From Photorhabdus khanii NC19 (GTDB lineage Bacteria; Pseudomonadota; Gammaproteobacteria; Enterobacterales; Enterobacteriaceae), in the NCBI RefSeq assembly GCF_000517265.1, contig NZ_AYSJ01000015.1, positions 234,947-298,946 of the forward strand: 64,000 nucleotides of DNA. The letters are read 5' to 3'. How positions within the stretch are numbered: position 1 is the stretch's first letter; every line of letters starts with the position of its first letter. The translations under genes and the position numbers were made by a program. This document shows, piece by piece, positions 57,165 through 64,000 of this stretch. The notes beneath the pieces were generated by a model. That model made no database searches. It had not been told where the DNA came from and worked only from the letters and a program-made list of their open reading frames with translations.

Positions 57165-60100
57165 TTATCTCCTTTGCCTAAATAATGTAGGTATATTTCT
57201 AATGAATGCACTTAATCTAGATCTTATTCCGCCATTTCTATTTCCACTCCTATTATTAGGAATATAATTCTGCCATAACGTTGGATTTTTATCCCATGGT
57301 GCACTTGTTTCCTTATCATTCTCGTAAAAATGAATTTTTCCTTTCAGTCTCTCTCTATTTCGGTAAGCATAACGTAGTTCAGAAGCGGTAACTGATTCGC
57401 CAGGTCCTGCCTTTAAGTGATCAGAACCTTTTGTTTTATTAACGACTTGCTCAATATCCAGTCCATCAAGGACAAAATGTATCTTTGTTTTTTCACTATT
57501 AGCTGCTATTTCTAGACCCAGTTTACTGCCTCTTTTCCAGAGTAACTTAGGTGCGGCTCCTGTAGGAGTATGCCATGTGTGATAATAGTCAGAACCATAT
57601 TTACTGATCGTGTCTTTATATATATTAGCAATGTTGAATTTGGGGTTTTCTCCTCCTGCATTAAAATAGTCATCCCATAGGGGATAATGTCCCCTTTTAC
57701 TTAAAAAAATATCTTTCCTTAAATTATCTGCAACCTTAATATCCTTAGAATATTTCTTAGGGTCATTAAACAATTTACCTAGTTTTTTTACTGAGTATTT
57801 GCTCAGAATAGTATTGGAAATATTATTATTATAAACATCTATAATCATGGGCGTACTGTCCGGGCTTTCTGAATTAAAATCAGGGTTGACGCTTTTTATA
57901 TATCGCCCTCTGTTAGGTGCGAGGCCGTAAAACAAATCTCCACTTTCTTGATTGTAATTCCTTTTCAGTGCTTCAATATCATCAGAAGCCATCGGTGCTC
58001 TACCATCAGGATCAAGCAGTGTAACCGGATTATTCCTCACCATCCGATACACATTCAGCCCATCTACTGTCCCGGCTGGGTCGGCACTCAGCCATCGTCC
58101 TACCCACGGCTGATAATACCGGTAACCGTAATAATATAGACCTGTGGCATCCCGCTCTTTGCCTGAGTAACGGATGGTTTTATAACTGGCTTCTGTCTGA
58201 TTCCTTGCTGCCCATAATGCCGTCCCACCAAATGGATAGTATTCTTCCTGACTGATAATTTGTCCCTCGTTATCCAGTTCAAGTTGACTGGAGCCGATAA
58301 GATTATCGTAGCTGTAACGCATCTGATTGTTGCTGATATCTTTTGGTTTACCGCTCTCCCAGTGTAACACCCGCACCTGTGCACGGCCTGCTTCACCCAC
58401 TATGATGACTTGTAGGTCCTCTGTTGTTTTGCTGGTTGAGCCAGTAGTACGTAGCTCCAGGCCCGGCAGATAAGTTACTCGTTGCTGTTGGGTGCTGTTT
58501 CCGGTCTTCTGTTCACTGATTTTTAGCCGCCTCATTCCATCGCTGCCATAGCGATACCATTCCTGGTCATTATTGGTGCTATTGTTCCATGTCTCCTGTT
58601 GTGATTTTCCTTGCGGTTTTTCTGGTGGTTTTTTGCTTCGTGTTACCAGTGTTACTTGTTGTAACTCACCCCGTGTATTCCAATTCAGGTTTTGCTCCCG
58701 CATCCATATCAATGTATCCACTTGTGCCGGGTCATCAACCAGTGAATTCAGTACTGACGGGTTCAGCGTCTTTTGATGACTGTCCGTATCGAACCATGAA
58801 TCCATTTCTGCTGGCTCATCAGTCAGTTTATTCCTTACTGCCCGGTGTAACGTCTTCTGATGGCCGCCCGCATCGAACCATGAATCCACTTCTTTCGGAT
58901 TATCAGTCAGCGTACTCAACACTGCTCGGTTGCTGCAGTTCGAGACGGTGATACCTCTGGTGTGGTTGTTTTGGGTGGCAGATGTACGATGCTGGATTTT
59001 GGTCAGATTACCACCATCGTCGTAAGTGTAATTGCGAGTAAATTTGGTATAGGTGTTGTTATCAGAAGTCAGGGGGATTACCGGAGAGGAGATGCTTTGC
59101 TGACGGATATTAGCCATTTCACGCCCTGTCGCGCTGATAAGCTGATACAGGGAATCGTAGATATAGGTATTCTCTGGCTTTACTTCCTCATTCTTCCAGA
59201 AGCGGGTAGCTTCTGCATCATTACGAATGCTGATGATATTCCCCACAGGATCATATTTATAGCGTAAATCCTGCAACTTTTTAGCTCCTGGTTTACCGTT
59301 GTTTGTATGTTGGGTGGTGATACCTATCAGACGCTGAGTTTGCGGTTCATAAATGTATTCGGTGATAACGTTGTTGCCGTGTTCTTCGCGTAATTTCTGT
59401 CCAGCTGCGGAATAGGTCAAAGATTTAACAATAATCTGCTCATTCTGGCCTTTTACGGTCAGCCAGCTTGTTTTTAATTGCCCGGCCACATCATAGGCCA
59501 GGCGTTGCATGTTGCCTTTCGCATCGGTCTGAGTCAGTAAAGTGCCGGTGGAGTCACAGGTATTCTGGGTAGTATAGATTTCATTGGTCAATATGTTCTG
59601 CCAAGTGGTTTCGTTATTACCTGCCCAGTTAGCTTCTCCCTTGCCATTCTTATCATCCAGTAATTGTTGGGACTGTGATAAAACGGTACCAGTCAGCGAC
59701 AGGCTTTCTGGTCGGGTGACTCCTGCCGTATCGTAGTGGCGTACACACTGCCCGGCAAGGTTATGAGCTTTCACCGTTGGCGTATTCTCGGCCCAGATAA
59801 GGTATTCGGTGATGCGGGGTGTTTTTTCCTCCGGTGCTTGTTCGGTCACGGATAGCAGACGACCAGGCAGAGGAGAGGTTTCATATTGCCGGGTTTGTCT
59901 GGCACCTGTTGCGGTTACGGTCAGTATTGGACGGCTTTCAATATCATTTAGTGTGACAGTGCGACCGGCATCGACGCTTTCTGTACACAAAATATTACCG
60001 GTCAAATCATACTGCCAGAGAAAGTTAGGTTTTATCGTGTCGTCTTTCTGTTTGGCTTCATACAGGCGCGGGTCAATGCTCTGGATCAGGTGCCCACGGG

Positions 60101-60248
60101 CATCATACTGATGGCGGGTGATGAGGGTATCGGTAGTACCGTTTGCGGTGGAATGGCGAAAACCGATGTCACGAATAGTCAGGCCACGGTTATCCAAGAC
60201 GTTGACTGTAGGGGTATGTTGATAAAATTTTGGGTCAAAGTTTTCCAT
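57165..60248 (-). CDS. tccC: Toxin complex TcC protein (TccC) with uncharacterised C-terminal effector
   Basis: TcC forms the lower half of the Rhs cocoon with TcB and carries the toxic enzyme in its variable end, which is cleaved off and injected through TcA. Residues 1 to about 745 are the conserved core: YD repeats, YYPFGGTALWAARNQTE, then GLYYYGYRYYQPWVGRWLS and the self-cleavage region between DPAG and LLDPDG. The last 280 residues are the hypervariable tip. I cannot place it in a known enzyme family; notable parts are KIHFVLDGLDIEQVV and TASELRYAYRNRERLKGK and a basic C-terminal tail. Near residues 440-530 the core has a 28-residue unit repeated about three times, absent from the other tccC in this window. 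It lies downstream of tcdB and the holin on the same strand. Confidence 0.9.
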   Translation of the reverse strand: MENFDPKFYQHTPTVNVLDNRGLTIRDIGFRHSTANGTTDTLITRHQYDARGHLIQSIDPRLYEAKQKDDTIKPNFLWQYDLTGNILCTESVDAGRTVTLNDIESRPILTVTATGARQTRQYETSPLPGRLLSVTEQAPEEKTPRITEYLIWAENTPTVKAHNLAGQCVRHYDTAGVTRPESLSLTGTVLSQSQQLLDDKNGKGEANWAGNNETTWQNILTNEIYTTQNTCDSTGTLLTQTDAKGNMQRLAYDVAGQLKTSWLTVKGQNEQIIVKSLTYSAAGQKLREEHGNNVITEYIYEPQTQRLIGITTQHTNNGKPGAKKLQDLRYKYDPVGNIISIRNDAEATRFWKNEEVKPENTYIYDSLYQLISATGREMANIRQQSISSPVIPLTSDNNTYTKFTRNYTYDDGGNLTKIQHRTSATQNNHTRGITVSNCSNRAVLSTLTDNPKEVDSWFDAGGHQKTLHRAVRNKLTDEPAEMDSWFDTDSHQKTLNPSVLNSLVDDPAQVDTLIWMREQNLNWNTRGELQQVTLVTRSKKPPEKPQGKSQQETWNNSTNNDQEWYRYGSDGMRRLKISEQKTGNSTQQQRVTYLPGLELRTTGSTSKTTEDLQVIIVGEAGRAQVRVLHWESGKPKDISNNQMRYSYDNLIGSSQLELDNEGQIISQEEYYPFGGTALWAARNQTEASYKTIRYSGKERDATGLYYYGYRYYQPWVGRWLSADPAGTVDGLNVYRMVRNNPVTLLDPDGRAPMASDDIEALKRNYNQESGDLFYGLAPNRGRYIKSVNPDFNSESPDSTPMIIDVYNNNISNTILSKYSVKKLGKLFNDPKKYSKDIKVADNLRKDIFLSKRGHYPLWDDYFNAGGENPKFNIANIYKDTISKYGSDYYHTWHTPTGAAPKLLWKRGSKLGLEIAANSEKTKIHFVLDGLDIEQVVNKTKGSDHLKAGPGESVTASELRYAYRNRERLKGKIHFYENDKETSAPWDKNPTLWQNYIPNNRSGNRNGGIRSRLSAFIRNIPTLFRQRR

Positions 60249-60410
60249 GATTTACCTCTTTTGCTGTGTTTAATAATTTCTGCAATCACAGTTTTATCTG
60301 CATGACAATGTATTAATGCTGAATTCTGTTCCCTGGATATAATTTCCCTGTTGTGATATTCCCGTTATAGCGGGAGACAGACGGCTTCTTGTTGCAACGA
60401 AAATCCTCCA

Positions 60411-60719
60411 TTACTTTCCTCCCTGATGCATAAGAAGGCGACGCCAGAGCCAGTTCAGCCCGGTACTTCCCGTTGTGCCGAATAGCCCGGCAATTGCAAA
60501 AGTCATATAGATGCTGCCGCCACTTTCAAAACTCAGTAATCCTCCCAAGATACCGGTAAAACAGGAGATGATGAGTTGGCAGAGGACGTTAATCCAACTC
60601 CATTTGTATTGTTTGTTCTGTATATCAATGAGGTATCTTACTAATCCGCCCCAGGCCGCAATAAAACCAATGATCAACCAGATAACAAGTTGAGTATCTG
60701 ACGGCATTTTTAACGACAC
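60411..60719 (-). CDS. Phage holin-like small membrane protein in the Tc locus
   Basis: This 102-aa protein has three hydrophobic segments: LVIWLIIGFIAAWGGLV, then LIISCFTGILGGLLSF, then IYMTFAIAGLFGTTG, and a basic tail LWRRLLMHQGGK. It looks like LydA-type phage holins. Tc loci often include a holin gene between the TcB and TcC genes, and phage-like lysis cassettes have been implicated in releasing Tc toxins (type 10 secretion). No endolysin or spanin is seen in the window. Confidence 0.8.
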   Translation of the reverse strand: MSLKMPSDTQLVIWLIIGFIAAWGGLVRYLIDIQNKQYKWSWINVLCQLIISCFTGILGGLLSFESGGSIYMTFAIAGLFGTTGSTGLNWLWRRLLMHQGGK

Positions 60720-60771
60720 TTTTCACCTCTATCTATGCTTCCCGCCCGTCAGCCGGGCGGGGTTTATCAAG

Positions 60772-63700
60772 TTATATTTTCACCTCAGCTGCTGTATCAT
60801 TTTCATCCTCACTGACAGTAAACCAGGGAGTAAACAAGGTTCGACGAAACCAACCTTTCGCGGTAATAACCTTGATTTCCCGACCAACGGGATCATAAAC
60901 GTGGGTATCTGCATAAGCTTCTTTTGCCTGCCGCGCGCTGTCATCACTGACATAACGCCAATCGTTGAGGAAATAGGGCTGATAGGTTCGTATCGGTTGT
61001 CCTTTATTGTCATATTCTGTCCGTCCAGTCACTGCCCAGCGGGTCTCCGTATGTTTGACATTTATGTTCAGAGAGCCGTCTTCGTTACGTTTCCAGGCCA
61101 TACCGGCCTCATGTCGGGTGGCTGCTTGCAGCAAGCGGCCAAAGCCATCACTGAATATCACTTGTTGACGGATTTGTTGCTTGGAATCGCTGTTATAACG
61201 ATCTGTGGTCAGAGTAAGGTTATGAGGGGGTAAACTGATGCTGTGGGTTAACAGATTGACCAATGGCGTGTCTTTTGTTTGACCTTTTACCCAACGGTGG
61301 CGGGCCAGTGCGCAGATACGCCAGTCTTCCGTGATAATCCGTGAATTGCGCAGTGTTTTCTGCTCTTCCTGCGTTAGCGTATTAAAGGTGTCTTCACTTA
61401 ATACCGGCATCCAGCTTTCTGGTGCATAGACTTGACATTGTGCGACAGGGAGAGATCCTTGCAGAGCAATAGCTGCATCCATACTGGTGGGTGGGAAGAA
61501 TTGTTTTTGTTTGGGTGAGGAGTAACCTGTCATTACGCCATTTTCAGTTCCCCAAAAGCGCTGTGTTACTGGACGGCCCAGTGCATCCAGTGTGATAAGG
61601 TGCTGATTGTCATTGATGTCAGTGAGTTGCACAGGGGTCAGAAAGCGCCAGTCATATTCGGCTGAGGTTGTCAGGCCAGTAGCGTCTTGTGTTTTTATCA
61701 CGACACAATAGTTTGCATCCCAGGTTAGTGAGATTTTTCCTGTGAGCTGTGTGTTGCTCTGCGTTTGCGGGCGCCAGAACTGTGTTGATGTACCATAATC
61801 GGTGTAGCCGTGACGGGCTATCCAGATTTTACCTTCCCCGGTACGAGGGAATAGATAATCTGATTGTTGATACCCGGCTTGCTCCAGTGTTGTGGGTAAT
61901 TTCTCAGATGCGATACTCCCATTAAACGCTGACAATGTAGACTCATCGAATACAGTTGTCTCTGTAAAGGCGATTAATGCCTGTCGTGTCGGTGTATTAC
62001 TTTGCCCGCCGGTATAAAACGTTCGCTGCTGGCCGAAGTATTTGCGCAGTTTATCATACGTAGTCAGGATATCTTTATCACGCAGGGTTTCCAGGTTTAA
62101 ACCACGGTTAACTTCATCGTGTTTGATCTCATAAGTATCAGTGCGGGTGCCATCCGGTAATCCCAGAACCCGAACGGTATTGCTGGTCAGATGGTGCCAA
62201 CTGAACTGTTGATAGGTTAATCGTAATTTGTGTTGCTGGTCATCATAGCTGTTGCCAAACAACGTATCAGGTAATATATCCGGATACGGGGTGGTGGCGG
62301 GTTTATTGCGGCGTGGATACTGTACCGAAACCTGTTTTAGTGGCTGGCCGAATAGGTCACTGGACAGCGTGATATTCTGGCTGCACTGTGGGTCACTGGG
62401 GACTCGTTCATAGTGATAGTTACGACTTTCTGCTACCGATGGCCAAAGTACAGGATATTGGTTCTTTGTATTCTGTAATCGGCGTACCTGTGGACGAAAT
62501 TCAGTGACAGTATAGGGAACCTCTTTTTGTGCGCTGCTATCCAGTCCGTACAGCTCACTACGCAGTGGCTGACTTTTCAGCGCCCGGTTGAGCCAATATC
62601 GATCGTTGTCATCTTTCGGCGTCAGTGGAACATCCTCGTTATTTGTCCAGACGGTAAAGCGCGGTGTAAAACCGGTAAAAGCCTGATTATCGCCACGCCA
62701 ATACTCTGCCGATAATGCATCATCTATTACGGGCAATCCGGTGGCATACCAGTTTTTGGTCAAAGCGGGTGGTGTGCGTTCTGGTGCGCTGCCCTCAGCT
62801 AATTGATGGCTGTCTGTTTGTTCTACATAACCAAATCCACGAAATTCTCGTTCGCGTCCGTCCCAAGCACCGCGGGCATAACGTAGGGTTGTCACTAATT
62901 TGTTACCGCTGATTTCATCCGTTGTTTGCGTTTGCCACAGGGTGTGTACTGGGAAGGGCAGATAACAAACCGGTGCTTGTCCGGTGACCGGTACCGCGGA
63001 TTTTTCATCCAGCCAGAACTGGGCAGAGCTGCGGTAACGCAGGGTGTGATGGGTGCCCATATTGTTATTCATTTCACTGAGCAGCCACGGTTTCTCGTTC
63101 GTCAGATCGCAGCGCCAGTGATGGGGAGACATATGTGGGACGCTCAGTATCAAACTGGCTACCCCGGCCCCCTGCACATCGGCTACTTGCAACTGACAGG
63201 TGCTATCAAAACGCAGACCGTCTGGGAAGGGCAATGTCACCGGTTCAGCAAAACCGTTACCACTGTTATTCAGGAAGATATCCAGGCGGTTTTTGTGAAC
63301 ATAAATCAGGTCAGTTGGACCGCTGCCATCCAGGTCAGCCAGATAAACCTGCGCTGGATTAAACTCAGTCGTTGGCTGGCTGAATCCCGGTAGAGTGATT
63401 GGCTGACCAAATCGTCCGTGCCCCAGATTCGGCCAGCAGGTGACTTTAGTCGCACTGATTTCAACCAGATGTGCTTGACCGGAACCCAGTACATCACTAA
63501 AAGCGACCAACTTACGGGCATCAGCGCCCGGTACTGGCAGTGTTACATCACCGGATTGCACCACATCCTGCCCTTTGGTGAAGCCGTCGCGGGTATTGGC
63601 ATACAAACGAACACTTTTAGGGCCGATCAGTACCAAATCAGATAGTCCAGCGCCCATTAAATCTGCCAATTGCGCACGGGGATGGGTATATTCCACCGGC

Positions 63701-64000
63701 AAGGCGTTGAGTGGAGTAAAACGTGTCCAGCTGCCATCCGGACGTTGGCTGTGGTATCCCCGCAACCCAGGTCCTGTGATAACCCAGTCAAGTTGTCCAT
63801 CGCCGTTGATGTCTACTAGTGACGCGTTATTTTGCAAGGAAGGGATAACAGATAAAGGTTGTATTTTCTCCCAAGTGATAGCATTTGGGCCACTTTCTTT
63901 CTGACGCTGCGGAGAGCGGTACCACCAGGCTCTTTTATCTTGATATAACAGACCGGGTAACCCTTCGCCTTTTAGGTCAACTAACTGCCAGCGCTGAATA
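60772..64000 (-). CDS. tcdB: Toxin complex TcB protein (TcdB-like), 5' end outside the window
   Basis: TcB joins the TcA pore through its beta-propeller and forms the upper half of the cocoon with TcC. The visible 1,075 codons, open to the window edge, include FG-GAP/SpvB-like propeller repeats (NASLVDINGDGQLDWVI, YLADLDGSGPTDLIYV, VADVQGAGVASLIL), a middle part with GAWDGREREFRGFGYVEQ, and Rhs-type repeats near the end. The frame continues upstream of the TTG at 63837 (visible residues include QLVDLKGEGLPGLLYQ), so that codon is not the start; about 400 N-terminal residues are missing. It is followed by the holin and tccC genes on the same strand. Confidence 0.93.
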   Translation of the reverse strand, partial: IQRWQLVDLKGEGLPGLLYQDKRAWWYRSPQRQKESGPNAITWEKIQPLSVIPSLQNNASLVDINGDGQLDWVITGPGLRGYHSQRPDGSWTRFTPLNALPVEYTHPRAQLADLMGAGLSDLVLIGPKSVRLYANTRDGFTKGQDVVQSGDVTLPVPGADARKLVAFSDVLGSGQAHLVEISATKVTCWPNLGHGRFGQPITLPGFSQPTTEFNPAQVYLADLDGSGPTDLIYVHKNRLDIFLNNSGNGFAEPVTLPFPDGLRFDSTCQLQVADVQGAGVASLILSVPHMSPHHWRCDLTNEKPWLLSEMNNNMGTHHTLRYRSSAQFWLDEKSAVPVTGQAPVCYLPFPVHTLWQTQTTDEISGNKLVTTLRYARGAWDGREREFRGFGYVEQTDSHQLAEGSAPERTPPALTKNWYATGLPVIDDALSAEYWRGDNQAFTGFTPRFTVWTNNEDVPLTPKDDNDRYWLNRALKSQPLRSELYGLDSSAQKEVPYTVTEFRPQVRRLQNTKNQYPVLWPSVAESRNYHYERVPSDPQCSQNITLSSDLFGQPLKQVSVQYPRRNKPATTPYPDILPDTLFGNSYDDQQHKLRLTYQQFSWHHLTSNTVRVLGLPDGTRTDTYEIKHDEVNRGLNLETLRDKDILTTYDKLRKYFGQQRTFYTGGQSNTPTRQALIAFTETTVFDESTLSAFNGSIASEKLPTTLEQAGYQQSDYLFPRTGEGKIWIARHGYTDYGTSTQFWRPQTQSNTQLTGKISLTWDANYCVVIKTQDATGLTTSAEYDWRFLTPVQLTDINDNQHLITLDALGRPVTQRFWGTENGVMTGYSSPKQKQFFPPTSMDAAIALQGSLPVAQCQVYAPESWMPVLSEDTFNTLTQEEQKTLRNSRIITEDWRICALARHRWVKGQTKDTPLVNLLTHSISLPPHNLTLTTDRYNSDSKQQIRQQVIFSDGFGRLLQAATRHEAGMAWKRNEDGSLNINVKHTETRWAVTGRTEYDNKGQPIRTYQPYFLNDWRYVSDDSARQAKEAYADTHVYDPVGREIKVITAKGWFRRTLFTPWFTVSEDENDTAAEVKI

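Noticed and set aside
58573-58951. Plus-strand frames of up to 120 codons inside tccC
   Set aside because: They are shadows of the repeated part of the TccC core on the other strand.

Overview
The window looks like a Photorhabdus chromosome. Four things point there: a TcB-holin-TccC insecticidal toxin complex locus plus a broken second tccC, two PAS4-type LuxR solo regulators, a photobactin-type catechol siderophore locus related to vibriobactin synthesis, and enterobacterial core blocks in the usual order (mltD-gloB-yafS-rnhA-dnaQ-tRNA-Asp; epd-pgk-fbaA next to tktA). All calls come from reading the sequence; no database search was made.

Region 1 (1-9250) is mostly core: a DASS-family anion transporter, an MFS remnant, an IPNS-like Fe(II)/2-oxoglutarate oxygenase with the decayed tail of a second copy about 2 kb away, then mltD, gloB, yafS, rnhA, dnaQ and tRNA-Asp. 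Region 2 (9250-12080), between the tRNA and tktA, is accessory: a Ner/Nlp-like regulator, an intact PAS4-LuxR regulator and a paralogue broken by one in-frame TGA. Region 3 (12084-19010) is central metabolism (tktA, epd, pgk, fbaA), with an inserted ABM-domain gene and a MarR regulator that has a clear palindromic operator.

Region 4 (19039-21374) is a truncated tccC Rhs core followed, in another frame, by its displaced C-terminal tip, which resembles a GNAT acetyltransferase. Region 5 (22094-30415) is the most interesting part: a very AT-rich, tightly coupled operon that I read as an undescribed RiPP pathway. It starts with a 23-residue peptide gene ending in a Cys-x4-Cys-Pro motif. Then come an RRE-like partner protein, an MNIO (DUF692) iron oxygenase, a PIG-L deacetylase/glycosyltransferase fusion, a PhyH-like oxygenase, a HisC-like aminotransferase, an HxxxH (HQLTH) hydroxylase-like protein, a TauD-like oxygenase, and an ABC exporter (membrane protein plus ATPase).

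Region 6 (30952-52442) is the siderophore locus: a split VibF-like synthetase (Cy; Cy-A; C-PCP-C), a VibH-like amide synthase, uptake genes (binding protein, two FecCD permeases, ATPase, TonB receptor), and isochorismate synthase, DHB-AMP ligase, isochorismatase/ArCP and the 2,3-dihydro-DHB dehydrogenase. Several Fur-like boxes lie upstream of its genes. The expected product is photobactin (DHB, putrescine and a Thr-derived oxazoline), but the adenylation-domain code I read is not a clear threonine code.

Region 7 (52530-57160) is a decay zone: IS982-family end fragments, an Rpn/YhgA-type nuclease pseudogene and a tail of another, a 2-kb AT-rich non-coding stretch with a duplicated block of about 312 bp, and an open frame joining an IS982 transposase fragment to a LysR regulator that lacks its HTH. 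Region 8 (57165-64000) is the toxin complex locus on the minus strand: tcdB-like TcB (5' end outside the window), a holin and a full-length tccC with an uncharacterised C-terminal effector domain.
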